A stretch of DNA of 48,135 nucleotides. Source: Pseudomonadota bacterium (GTDB lineage Bacteria > Pseudomonadota > Gammaproteobacteria > Xanthomonadales > SZUA-36). The notes below the pieces were generated by a model that made no database searches, was not told the origin of the DNA, and saw nothing but the letters and a program-made list of their open reading frames with translations. Positions 16,220 to 24,482 of the stretch are shown one piece after another. Within the stretch, counting starts at the first letter, position 1. Every line of letters begins with the position of its first letter. The translations under genes were made by a program, and so were the position numbers. Location of the stretch: the NCBI GenBank assembly GCA_015222805.1, contig JADFVZ010000026.1, positions 1 through 48,135 of the forward strand, given 5' to 3'.

Positions 16220-17614
16220 CTAATCCCATACAGGTAATCCACTGGGAACAGTTGCTGGTACATCCCGTCTTAAATCAACGGCATTAAGGTCAGTCAGGGC
16301 ATGCAGGAAAGCAACTAATGCATCTACATCCCGGTTTTTAAGACTGATCCTGTCCAGTTCAGTGGCAGCAGCGATTGCATCGCGTCGTACAGCATCATTC
16401 ATGACTATAAAATCAATATCATCAAGCGCGGTTCCAGTAGCTGGTAGAACTGCCTGGGATTGATCATAGTTATGCAGTGATTCCACGCTATCAAGCTGAT
16501 GCCGAACCATGGCTTCCAGGGTGTTGTATGCACCTGCATGACCGTAGGGTGCGGTCAGGGCAATATTCCTTAATGTAGGAGTACGGAATTTATAGCGGTC
16601 ATTTGCATCGCCTGTCACCTGTTCGCGTCCAAAGTCATCATGGCCATCACTGTAGCCTGGCAAGTTATCACCCTTACCCGGGCCAATCTGCGGCATGGCT
16701 ACTGCATGGAACTGCTGGTCCGTCTGGAAAGCACCACTATGGCAATCACTGCATCCGGCCCTGCCGTAAAAAAGTAACATGCCCTTTGTGGCATTGACAC
16801 TCATTGCCCTTCTGTTACCCCTGAGATATTGGTCAAACGGGCTGTTATCGAAGCGCCAGTCCCGGGCTTCAAAGGCAGCTATCGCGTTAGCCGCTTGAAC
16901 ATAGGTAATGTCTTCAGCAATAAACACCTCATTTGGGTAAACTTGTTTGAACATCTCCACGTATGCGGGTATTTCCTGCAGCTTCTGGGCAATCAAATCC
17001 CAAACACCTCCCGGACCTGCCAGGATATTGGCTGCCGCGGCATCAGCCTGGTCATTTTCACCCGCCTGTCCCGCCATTTCAGCTCCGGAGGTAACCGGGA
17101 ACATAGCCTGAACCGCCAACACATTATCCAGTCCGGCAGGCAGCTGGTTTCCCGCGGGTGAAATAAAGCCAGAGATCGATTCTGGATCAGGATCTATTGT
17201 CACCCGCCCATCATCAAACATATGAATGAATTCCCGCGCACCCAGGTTAAAGACTGGAGGGGCATTTCGTGGTACACGCTCATGAATTGCATCAACACCG
17301 ACACCGGTGTCCCTGGTTATGCCCAGGCCACGACCACCCTCACCCACAGGCAATGAGAGGCCATCTCCCGACCATGCCATTGGATGGTGGCAGGTGGCAC
17401 ATGAATCATTTAGGTTACCGCTTAATATCTTATCGAAAAACAGTTGTTTGCCGAGCTCTACTTTTTCATCTGATGGTACGCCATCGTCGTAGAAGTCAGC
17501 ATCCGTCACCGCGGGTATCCCGGGATACCTGGCAGCAAGCACTACGCTACTGGCGAGGACTGCAGAAATAGTCACAAGGGGTAATATAATTTTTTTTATT
17601 AATCTGGATTTCAT
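16220..17614 (-). CDS. Di-heme cytochrome c peroxidase family protein
   Basis: This 464-residue periplasmic protein of the bacterial di-heme peroxidase/MauG superfamily reduces hydrogen peroxide with electrons from c-type cytochromes, or oxidises another substrate. It has a signal peptide (residues 1-27, ending VLA), a first heme site SCATCHHP (Cys72, Cys75, His76) and a second heme site GCSDCHSG near residue 290. Other family blocks are LGKQLFFDKILSGN, RNAPPVFNLG and FRTPTLRNIALTAPYGHAGAYNTLEAMVRH. It is longer than classic peroxidases (about 320-360), with an insertion after the first heme. Start: ATG 17614. It is monocistronic, with its own terminator at 16158-16200, and divergent from nadA. 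Confidence 0.9.
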   Translation of the reverse strand: MKSRLIKKIILPLVTISAVLASSVVLAARYPGIPAVTDADFYDDGVPSDEKVELGKQLFFDKILSGNLNDSCATCHHPMAWSGDGLSLPVGEGGRGLGITRDTGVGVDAIHERVPRNAPPVFNLGAREFIHMFDDGRVTIDPDPESISGFISPAGNQLPAGLDNVLAVQAMFPVTSGAEMAGQAGENDQADAAAANILAGPGGVWDLIAQKLQEIPAYVEMFKQVYPNEVFIAEDITYVQAANAIAAFEARDWRFDNSPFDQYLRGNRRAMSVNATKGMLLFYGRAGCSDCHSGAFQTDQQFHAVAMPQIGPGKGDNLPGYSDGHDDFGREQVTGDANDRYKFRTPTLRNIALTAPYGHAGAYNTLEAMVRHQLDSVESLHNYDQSQAVLPATGTALDDIDFIVMNDAVRRDAIAAATELDRISLKNRDVDALVAFLHALTDLNAVDLRRDVPATVPSGLPVWD

Positions 17615-17691
17615 TTGAATACCTCATTTACACTGAATGCAGGCTAATTATTTCAGAGAATTATTTCTACAATGTTTCTGCTGGATCTAAT

Positions 17692-17720
17692 TTGTTACAA
17701 ATTGTTACAAATCATAAATA
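17692..17720 (+). promoter_or_regulatory. Tandem palindromic boxes in the nadA promoter region
   Basis: TTGTTACAA occurs at 17692-17700 and again at 17702-17710, exactly 10 bases apart. Each is a near-perfect palindrome. TTGTTA (17692-17697) and TAAATA (17715-17720), 17 bases apart, could be -35 and -10 elements, so a protein bound at the boxes would cover the promoter. The boxes do not match the enterobacterial NadR site. They could serve nadA or the divergent peroxidase gene. Confidence 0.4.
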
Positions 17721-17773
17721 ACTCTCATTCCTTAGCTCCATGGCGGTGTGTTTCTGCTTCCGGGATTGATACA

Positions 17774-18850
17774 ATGAACAAAGATAAACCGGTATTTAAG
17801 AGCGTGAGTGTTATGGAACATAAACCAGATTCCCCCATCGAAACCGAAGCCCAGAGACTGTTAATCTCGTTGATGCATGTTGACTGTAGCACGGGACGCA
17901 AGTGGAACATAGAAGCATGCCGTGAAATAGCTCCGCTGACGCTTGAAATCAATCAGCTTAAAGAGGAAAAAAACGCGGTGATTCTTGCACATTCCTATGT
18001 CGAGCCGGAAATTATTTACGGTGTTAGTGATTATCGGGGGGATTCCTACTACCTTTCCGAGATGGCCAAAAACGCTGAAGCTGACATGATAGTTTTTGCA
18101 GGGGTAGTCTTTATGGCAGAAACTGCCAAGATTCTCTCACCTGAAGCACTGGTTGTGGTCCCCGATAGCCGATCAGGCTGCAGCCTGGCAGATTCGCTCA
18201 GCGGAGAAGATGTTGTGCGCCTGAAAGCCCTGTATCCACAAGCTGCTGTCGTCTGTTATATAAACTCCACAGCCGAGGTTAAAGCAGAATCAGATGTCTG
18301 TGTCACCTCCAGCAATGTCTATAACATCGTTGCAGGATTACCGCAAAAACAGATCCTGTTCGTCCCGGACCGGCTGATGGCTGACAATATCCGCAAGGAA
18401 CTTAGTGAACGCGGCATTAATAAAGAAGTGATCTCATCTGATGGCACCTGCGTGGTACATGAAGAATTCAGCGCCGAGCAAATTGAGGAGGCGCGTACAA
18501 GATTTCCCGGACTGAAGGTTGTTGCCCACCCTGAATGCACAGCCGAAGTGGCTGGCCTGGCCGATTACCTCGGCAGCACCAGTGGCATGATGACCTATGT
18601 GAAGACTACGAATGCCCCCTACTACCTTATGCTCACTGAATGCGGACTGGTCGGTCGTTTAAGTGTAGAAGACCCGGAGAAAAACTTTATTGGCGGTTGC
18701 CGGCTGTGCCCCTACATGAAGATGAACGCCCTGGAAAATATTCGGAATGCACTGCTTAATCCACAACCGGAGAAAATCATCACCCTGGATGAAAATTTGC
18801 GTAAACGGGCATCCGCCTGCATTGAAAAGATGTTTGAACTGGCAGACTAA
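17774..18850 (+). CDS. nadA: Quinolinate synthase
   Basis: NadA condenses iminoaspartate (from NadB) with dihydroxyacetone phosphate to quinolinate, the precursor of NAD; it is a cytosolic [4Fe-4S] enzyme. From ATG 17774 it has 358 residues. The three cluster cysteines are Cys136 (SGCSLAD), Cys255 (HPECTAEV) and Cys309 or Cys312 (GGCRLCPYMK). Other family marks are ILAHSYVEPEI, YINSTAEVKA and PDRLMADN. An upstream ATG at 17672 would add 34 non-conserved residues; ATG 17774 with GGGA seven bases before, or ATG 17813, are more likely. It is followed by nadB after 6 bases, so the two form an operon. Tandem TTGTTACAA boxes lie upstream. Confidence 0.95.
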   Translation: MNKDKPVFKSVSVMEHKPDSPIETEAQRLLISLMHVDCSTGRKWNIEACREIAPLTLEINQLKEEKNAVILAHSYVEPEIIYGVSDYRGDSYYLSEMAKNAEADMIVFAGVVFMAETAKILSPEALVVVPDSRSGCSLADSLSGEDVVRLKALYPQAAVVCYINSTAEVKAESDVCVTSSNVYNIVAGLPQKQILFVPDRLMADNIRKELSERGINKEVISSDGTCVVHEEFSAEQIEEARTRFPGLKVVAHPECTAEVAGLADYLGSTSGMMTYVKTTNAPYYLMLTECGLVGRLSVEDPEKNFIGGCRLCPYMKMNALENIRNALLNPQPEKIITLDENLRKRASACIEKMFELAD

Positions 18851-18856
18851 AATCCC

Positions 18857-20428
18857 ATGAAAATCATTCACACAGACTGCCTGGTAATCGGTTCCGGGCT
18901 CGCAGGATCAGCTTATGCGCTGCACGCTGCCCGTGCCGGGCTGGATGTGCAGTTGCTGTCGCTGGGTGAACCTTCCGAAGCAAATAGTAATCGCGCCCAG
19001 GGTGGGATTATATTTGACCCTTCCAGTGAACCGGAGCTGCTGGTGGCCGATATCATGGCTGCAAGTGATAACACCGCCAATCCGCCTGCGGTTGAGCAAC
19101 TGGTGCAGGAAGGCCCGGCCGCAGTACGTGAACTGCTGCTGGATGACCTCGGGGTTGCCTTTGATCGGGAAACTGCTGGAGAACTGGAGATGACCCGTGA
19201 AGGCGGCCATAGCAAGCGCCGGATTATCCACGCCAAAGACCTCACCGGGCAGGCGATACTTTCAGCCGTTACGGCAGGTGTTGATAGCAATACGCGCATC
19301 ACCCGAAACAAGGGTGCTGTCGCAATCGACCTACTGACTTTGTCACACAATAATGACCTGCCCGAAGATCGTTATGCTCCTTTGACCTGCTTTGGTGCGT
19401 ATGTGTTATCAGAACAAAGCGGTAAGCCGATGGCGATAGTAGCCCGCAAAACCATACTTGCCACCGGCGGACTGGGACAGATCTTCCAGCATACAACCAA
19501 TCAGCCGGGCACAGTCGGACACGGAATGGCCATGGCCTATCGTGTTGGTGCACGCCTGATCGACCTTGAATATGTGCAGTTTCATCCGACCGTGTTTTAT
19601 TCCAAAAATGCTCCGCGATTCCTGATTACGGAAGCCTTGCGCGGGGAAGGTGCTGTCCTGGTTAACTCTCTCGGTGAGCCATTCATGGATAAAGTACACC
19701 CGCGAGCCTCCCTGGCTCCGCGAGATATCGTTTCCCGTGCAATCAACGAAGAATTGGTGAACAGCGGAGAACCCTGTGTATACCTGGACCTTAGTGCATT
19801 AAAGGCAGATTTTATCCGTGACCGCTTTCCATCAATATATGCAAGTTGCCTGGAATATGGTATCGACATAACCACGGCACAAATCCCGGTAGTGCCTGCC
19901 GCACACTATTCCTGCGGCGGTGTGCATACCGATCTTAACGGCCGTTCAAATGTGATCAATTTGAATGCTATCGGTGAAACCGCCTGTACCGGCCTGCACG
20001 GAGCTAACCGCCTTGCCAGCACTTCACTGCTTGAGTGCCTTACCAGTGCAAAATTTACTGCCGAAGCGGATATCCGGGATATAGCTGTAATGGAATTTCG
20101 CCTGCCAAAGCCCCAACCCTGGAAAAGCCCAGGTAATATGGCTGATCCCACACTGGTACAGCAGGATTTAAACCTGGTACAACAAACCATGTGGAATTAT
20201 GCCGGCATTATTCGCTCTGAGAGACGCCTGGAAAGGGCGCGCCGGATCCTGCTGGAGTTACGTGAAGAAATTCAAACTTTTTACCGCGACTGTCAACTGA
20301 CCCGCGAACTGATAGAGCTCAGGAGTGCTGTGCAAACTGCCTTGCTGGTAGTGCATGCTGCATCACTCAACCCCATCAGCAAAGGCAGTCACTACCTCCT
20401 CAATGACGAGTATACGGACAAGCACTGA
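18857..20428 (+). CDS. nadB: L-aspartate oxidase
   Basis: NadB is the 523-residue FAD enzyme that oxidises L-aspartate to iminoaspartate for NadA, using oxygen or fumarate as acceptor. The FAD-binding Rossmann motif is VIGSGLAGSAYA at the N-terminus, followed by RAQGGI, a second FAD block ILATGGLGQIF, the active-site region HPTVF, and FMDKVHPRASLAPRDIVSRAI. The C-terminal block GLHGANRLASTSLLECL is typical of the succinate dehydrogenase/fumarate reductase flavoprotein superfamily. The helical C-terminus is present, so the protein is full length. Start: ATG 18857, 6 bases after the nadA stop. Ends convergent with the methyltransferase gene. Confidence 0.95.
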   Translation: MKIIHTDCLVIGSGLAGSAYALHAARAGLDVQLLSLGEPSEANSNRAQGGIIFDPSSEPELLVADIMAASDNTANPPAVEQLVQEGPAAVRELLLDDLGVAFDRETAGELEMTREGGHSKRRIIHAKDLTGQAILSAVTAGVDSNTRITRNKGAVAIDLLTLSHNNDLPEDRYAPLTCFGAYVLSEQSGKPMAIVARKTILATGGLGQIFQHTTNQPGTVGHGMAMAYRVGARLIDLEYVQFHPTVFYSKNAPRFLITEALRGEGAVLVNSLGEPFMDKVHPRASLAPRDIVSRAINEELVNSGEPCVYLDLSALKADFIRDRFPSIYASCLEYGIDITTAQIPVVPAAHYSCGGVHTDLNGRSNVINLNAIGETACTGLHGANRLASTSLLECLTSAKFTAEADIRDIAVMEFRLPKPQPWKSPGNMADPTLVQQDLNLVQQTMWNYAGIIRSERRLERARRILLELREEIQTFYRDCQLTRELIELRSAVQTALLVVHAASLNPISKGSHYLLNDEYTDKH

Positions 20429-20463
20429 ATGATTCCGGGTCAGGTAATTACCCAGGGTAAATA

Positions 20464-21285
20464 TCAGGCCTGGTTCTGGAACTGTGGCCGTTCAGCTGCA
20501 ACTACCTGGAAATTATCAAAAAGAAAGGTATTTTTTTCGATTATGTAGTGATTACCTGTCTTCTCTTCAAGTGCCTTTACAATATCAAACTCATCCCACA
20601 TCTCAGTTGCATAGGGCTCAAAGACATAGAAATAAATTCGTCCGAGGATTTCCAGGACCTTCAATCTTGGTTTGTGAAATTCACCAAAAACAATTTTTCC
20701 GCCTGGCTTTAATACCCTGTTGGCCTCCTCAATCAGCATGCCTTTTTTAGCAAAAGGCAACTCATGCGGTAGGAAAAACACCACTACATAATCAAATGAC
20801 TGGTCTTCAAATTCCAGCTTTGTGGCATCCTGCTTTAGAAAAGTGCAGAGTTTGCCAAACTTTTTAAGCTTCTTTTGTGCATTATCCACTTCACTTTGCA
20901 TGATGTCGGTCAACACAAACTCCGCGGCTCCCTGCTCGGCACAGCGTTCCGCAATTTTTTCAGAAATATTTCCAAAGGCACAGGATATCTGCAGGATCCT
21001 TTTGCCTTTAAGCGATGGATTCAGCCTTTTAACTACACAACTGACCAGCTTGTTGTACTGAAGTAATAATATCGATGAAACCACAAACATCCTGTCCATC
21101 AGGCTGATAAAAAACGGACTCTTATATATCCAGTAAATATGGGCAGTATCGGGGTCCGATTTTACTGACCTTGACTGAACAATAATCGAGATCCTGGTAA
21201 TGATAAAAAAGTAAATCCCGATTGAAGCCAGAACAGCTGCTGCTATAGAAATAAAAAATAGAAAACTATCTGTTTGCATTGTCAT
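20464..21285 (-). CDS. RquA-like class I SAM methyltransferase with N-terminal membrane anchor
   Basis: This 273-residue protein has one N-terminal transmembrane helix (about residues 8-30) and a UbiE-like methyltransferase fold. From memory of the family, the pattern resembles RquA, the enzyme that makes rhodoquinone from ubiquinone: YWIYKSP..LMDRMFVV (51-69), a motif I variant ILQISCAFGN (97-106) in place of the usual DxGxGxG, FDYVVVFFLPHELP (164-177), NRVLKPGGKIVFGEFHKP and EPYATEMWDE. The FFLxHExP block and the absence of the acidic motif I are the strongest points. An ordinary quinone or lipid methyltransferase remains possible. Start: ATG 21285; the ribosome binding site GGAAG touches a GC-rich hairpin at 21299-21314. 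It is convergent with nadB, not in its operon. Confidence 0.55.
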   Translation of the reverse strand: MTMQTDSFLFFISIAAAVLASIGIYFFIITRISIIVQSRSVKSDPDTAHIYWIYKSPFFISLMDRMFVVSSILLLQYNKLVSCVVKRLNPSLKGKRILQISCAFGNISEKIAERCAEQGAAEFVLTDIMQSEVDNAQKKLKKFGKLCTFLKQDATKLEFEDQSFDYVVVFFLPHELPFAKKGMLIEEANRVLKPGGKIVFGEFHKPRLKVLEILGRIYFYVFEPYATEMWDEFDIVKALEEKTGNHYIIEKNTFLFDNFQVVAAERPQFQNQA

Positions 21286-21651
21286 AATTTAATCACTTCC
21301 GGCACAGGGGCCGGTCTGATGACACGAATAATTCGACCCTTCCCAACAAAACGACTCTATTCCCAATAGACTCAAGTCCTTTGAACAATATGAGAAATAG
21401 CCTATTGTTTTAAAGCACTAAAAAGTTTTATCAACGATTGGGTTTAAATATAAAATCTATTCCGCAGTGGCTGTGGGTTAGTCATTTTCGAGAGCCATTA
21501 TCGCAACATTAGCTAGAGATTCAAGCAACACTTGGCTTCTAACTGATCTGGCTCAACTATATTTTGAATTCTTGTAAAAAAGATAAGATATTTGTCAATA
21601 ACACACTAGAAAGTGCTTTCCCAGGGTATTTTTACTATAGTTTACGGGACG
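21286..21651. other. Intergenic region between two minus-strand membrane-protein genes
   Basis: This 366-base AT-rich stretch has no ORF longer than about 16 codons in the frames I read. It must hold the promoter of the RquA-like gene (minus strand), but I could not single out convincing -35/-10 hexamers, and I found no clear FNR site (TTGAT-N4-ATCAA). A GC-rich hairpin at 21299-21314 is next to the ribosome binding site. Nothing else stands out. Confidence 0.45.
21299..21314 (-). repeat. Short GC-rich hairpin abutting the ribosome binding site of the RquA-like gene
   Basis: CCGGC (21299-21303) and GCCGG (21310-21314) flank a 6-base loop. On the minus strand the 3' arm runs into GGAAG, the likely ribosome binding site about 10 bases before ATG 21285, so folding could hide part of it. 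Confidence 0.4.
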
Positions 21652-22032
21652 CTACTGTTCAGGCTTTGATAGCTGTAAATCAATAATAAATACTGGCAGT
21701 AATATTGAAATATAAGCCAAAAAATCCCAGGGGTCATAGGTGGATTTGTAGAGATTAAAAAACTGCATGATTTCTATCCCAAAACACACAAAAAGGAAAA
21801 TCACCAGTGTTCGCACCGGGGTAAAAAATCGCCTCCAGGCATTGTCTGAATACGCCGTAAAAAGCCCTCTGAATAAAATATAATTCCAGGCTGGCCCCGC
21901 CATATCTATTGCATAACCATTCCAGAAAGCGGCTGAATCAATCCACTGTATTAAAATCGCGCTTCCGACAAGGATAAGTAAGGCTGCCGCCCAGTAGGGT
22001 GCCGCATTATTATGTGCAGTTTTATTACTCAT
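21652..22032 (-). CDS. Small VanZ-like membrane protein
   Basis: This 126-residue protein has three or four transmembrane helices: near residues 13-27 (AAALLILVGSAILIQ), 44-57, 70-88 (VRTLVIFLFVCFGIEIMQF) and 102-118. The segment GIEIMQFFNLYKSTYDPWDFLAYISI resembles the VanZ-like signature, in which a helix ending E..Q is followed by a loop with an Asp pair before the last helix. This is a resemblance by eye, not a firm family call. Start: ATG 22032, with only a weak upstream AAG. It has a single-gene layout, about 370 bases upstream of the RquA-like gene on the same strand and divergent from the next gene. Confidence 0.65.
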   Translation of the reverse strand: MSNKTAHNNAAPYWAAALLILVGSAILIQWIDSAAFWNGYAIDMAGPAWNYILFRGLFTAYSDNAWRRFFTPVRTLVIFLFVCFGIEIMQFFNLYKSTYDPWDFLAYISILLPVFIIDLQLSKPEQ

Positions 22033-22248
22033 GACTTAAATGGTATATGAACCACCCCGCCACCACGGTAAAAGGAAATTGCACTTTGCAGCTGGGACTA
22101 TAAAGAGGAGCTAACTTGTCCCAGGGATTGCTCAACTGGGTAATATTATAATCCGAACCCCATTCCTGCCAGCAAATATTGTGTTGCAGGCAATATCTTA
22201 TACTACCATTTCACCCATTCCAAATCGTGAAGAGGCATTGAAGAAATA

Positions 22249-22797
22249 GTGGAACTCTTAACCGAGGTGTTTCGTGCAGCCTTAACTGTTGGCCTGCCCA
22301 TCTGCGTTTTCACCCTGGCGATGGTCTGGTGGGCACTGCATCGCGGTCATTTCCAGGAAACAGGTGATTTCAAGGGTCTTGAACTAGAAATCAAGTCAAT
22401 GTCCAAAAACGGCAAGAAAAACTCCAGTAAAGCTAAAGTTCCGGTCAGCATCAAGTCATCTGACATCATCCATGATAAATGGATAAAATTTGGTGGCGGT
22501 TTTTACGGTATTGCGGCCCTGTTTACCTGGCTGGTTATCGAAGTTACTGACATCGTTGAAATGATAATGAACTTTGGCGGCTTTTTTAAGTTCCTGCAGA
22601 ACCTTAACATAGGCCTCATTGTGCATATCCTGATAGAGGGTTTGACAAATTTTATTGCAGCTATCATCTGGCCGGTATACTGGCTTAAGAGAATTGACAC
22701 CACACAAACATGGCTCTGGTTTATTGCCGCGTATGCCGGCTACTGGTTAGGCGTTAAATTCGCAATGCAGTTGAAGTCCAGGCTAAATAACTCCTGA
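22249..22797 (+). CDS. Membrane protein of unknown function
   Basis: I do not recognise a family. The 182-residue product has an N-terminal helix (about residues 10-28, ALTVGLPICVFTLAMVWWAL), a basic cytoplasmic loop rich in Lys (residues 46-75), then three more helices around 82-103, 114-140 and 146-172. The start is GTG at 22249; the nearest purine-rich stretch (AAGAGG, 22230-22235) is farther away than usual, so the start is not certain. An inverted repeat CTGGGAC/GTCCCAG (22092-22098 and 22118-22124) and a TATAAT hexamer (22147-22152) lie in the upstream gap. The gap to the next gene on the same strand is 92 bases, so the two may be expressed together. Confidence 0.65.
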   Translation: MELLTEVFRAALTVGLPICVFTLAMVWWALHRGHFQETGDFKGLELEIKSMSKNGKKNSSKAKVPVSIKSSDIIHDKWIKFGGGFYGIAALFTWLVIEVTDIVEMIMNFGGFFKFLQNLNIGLIVHILIEGLTNFIAAIIWPVYWLKRIDTTQTWLWFIAAYAGYWLGVKFAMQLKSRLNNS

Positions 22798-22889
22798 AGC
22801 TGATAAAATAGCCACACAGTACCCAGCATGACCTTTGACTCATGCATTAGTGACGATTTTTGTCTATGCTTATAAAGAAGGGATCTGTC

Positions 22890-24464
22890 ATGAGTAGATT
22901 GCAAGGCAAAAGTTTCTGGAACCACCTAAAGGATCGCAAGGTCATTCGTATTGCGCTCGCCTATATATTCGTCAGCTGGATCGTGTTGCAAGTAGGTGAA
23001 GTCGTATTTGAAGGACTGGCCCTGCCCGACTGGTCACTGACCCTGGTGATTGTCTTGCTGCTGCTTGGTTTTCCTATTTCACTAGTCCTCGCATGGGCAT
23101 ATGAAGTCACCCCGGAGGGTATTCGCAAGGATCCAGCCGACCTCACTACAGAAGCAGCAGAAATTCCTGACTACCAGAAGGGCGCACCCTCTATAGCTGT
23201 CCTGCCCTTCGATGACATGAGCAAAAACAGTGACCAGGCCTATTTTTGCGAAGGTATGGCAGAAGAAATACTCAATGCATTATGCAAGGTTGCAAACCTG
23301 CGGGTAGCTTCACGTGTGGCATCATTCCAGTTCGGCAGCAAACAGGCCGATATTAATGAAATCGGCAGGAAACTTAAAGTTCAAACGGTCCTTGAAGGCA
23401 GTGTCCGCAAGTCAGGTGATAACCTGCGTATAACCGCTCAACTGGTGAATACCCTCGATGGATTCCATCTCTGGTCACGCCAGTACGATCGCAAACTGGA
23501 AGATATTTTTGAGCTCCAGGAAGAAATTGCAGATTCAATAGTCTCAGCTTTGAGTACCTCCCTAAAACGTAAGCGTGATAGTAAACAACAGCTGGTTGAT
23601 CCAAAAGCCTACGATTTTTTCCTCCGTGGCCTCAGTTATTTCGCCAAACACACCACCCAGGATAATGTTTACGCCCGACAAATGTTTAACCAGGCAATCG
23701 AAGTAGAGCCGGATTACGGGCGTGCCTGGGCCGGAGTAGCCTACACTTACGGCTTTGAGTATATGTATTTTAATGCCAATGATGCCAACCTGAATGAAGC
23801 CATGCGGACCAGCGAGCGTGCGTTGGAGCTGGCACCTGAGCTGGCTGAATCACATGTCGCATCCGGGATTGCCAATTGTATGGGCCAAAATTATAAGGAT
23901 GCCGATGTCGATTTTGAAAAGGCCATAGAACTGGACCCGAATAATTACGAGGCCTGGTACTTCTTTGGCCGTACCAAGGTGCATGAGGGCGATCTCGAAC
24001 GTGCGATAAAACTATTTGACCGCGCCGCCAGCACCCGCCCTGAAGACTTCCAGAGCTTATTGCTCCAGGCCCAGCTGTTTATCAGCCTTGGAAAAGATGA
24101 TCAAGCGCTTGAAGTCACCCGCAGTGGTATAAAGAGGGTTCGGGCGGTGTTAGAGCTCAACCCGGATGATAACCGCGCCCTGAATATGGGAGCTTTCGCG
24201 TTACTTCGCCTGGGTGAAACAGAAGAGGCCAAAAAGTGGATGCGACAATCGATGATAAATGCACCCCAGGACTCGATCATCCAGTATAACGGTGCCTGCT
24301 TTTTCTCCCTGGCCGGGGATGTCGACTACGCGCTTGATTGCCTGGAAAACTGCCTGATAAGGGTTGGCAGCATCAGCCGGGAGTGGCTATTGCACGATTC
24401 AGATATGGACAATATCCGTCAGCACCCACGCTACGACAAGATTATCAAAAGCTTCCTCGAATAA
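22890..24464 (+). CDS. Membrane-anchored TolB-like/TPR protein
   Basis: This 524-residue protein has two N-terminal transmembrane helices (about residues 20-40 and 50-72). A TolB N-terminal/FlgO-like domain follows, starting SIAVLPFDDMSKNSDQ and running through EGMAEEILNAL, LEGSVRKSGDNLRITAQL and WSRQYDRKLEDIFELQEEIA. The C-terminal half is tetratricopeptide repeats (for example ALELAPELAESHVASGIA and AIELDPNNYEAWYFFGR). The architecture is common in proteobacteria, often fused to or beside adenylate cyclases or kinases; no catalytic domain is present here. It probably scaffolds protein contacts at the membrane. Start: ATG 22890, with AGAAGGGA 7 bases before; a TTG at 22860 is less likely. 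Confidence 0.85.
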   Translation: MSRLQGKSFWNHLKDRKVIRIALAYIFVSWIVLQVGEVVFEGLALPDWSLTLVIVLLLLGFPISLVLAWAYEVTPEGIRKDPADLTTEAAEIPDYQKGAPSIAVLPFDDMSKNSDQAYFCEGMAEEILNALCKVANLRVASRVASFQFGSKQADINEIGRKLKVQTVLEGSVRKSGDNLRITAQLVNTLDGFHLWSRQYDRKLEDIFELQEEIADSIVSALSTSLKRKRDSKQQLVDPKAYDFFLRGLSYFAKHTTQDNVYARQMFNQAIEVEPDYGRAWAGVAYTYGFEYMYFNANDANLNEAMRTSERALELAPELAESHVASGIANCMGQNYKDADVDFEKAIELDPNNYEAWYFFGRTKVHEGDLERAIKLFDRAASTRPEDFQSLLLQAQLFISLGKDDQALEVTRSGIKRVRAVLELNPDDNRALNMGAFALLRLGETEEAKKWMRQSMINAPQDSIIQYNGACFFSLAGDVDYALDCLENCLIRVGSISREWLLHDSDMDNIRQHPRYDKIIKSFLE

Positions 24465-24482
24465 ATCACGGAAAAAGGCAGT

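Noticed and set aside
21286-21651. FNR-type site for low-oxygen control of the RquA-like gene
   Set aside because: I found no TTGAT-N4-ATCAA match within reasonable mismatch; isolated ATCAA and TTGTCAAT strings are not enough.
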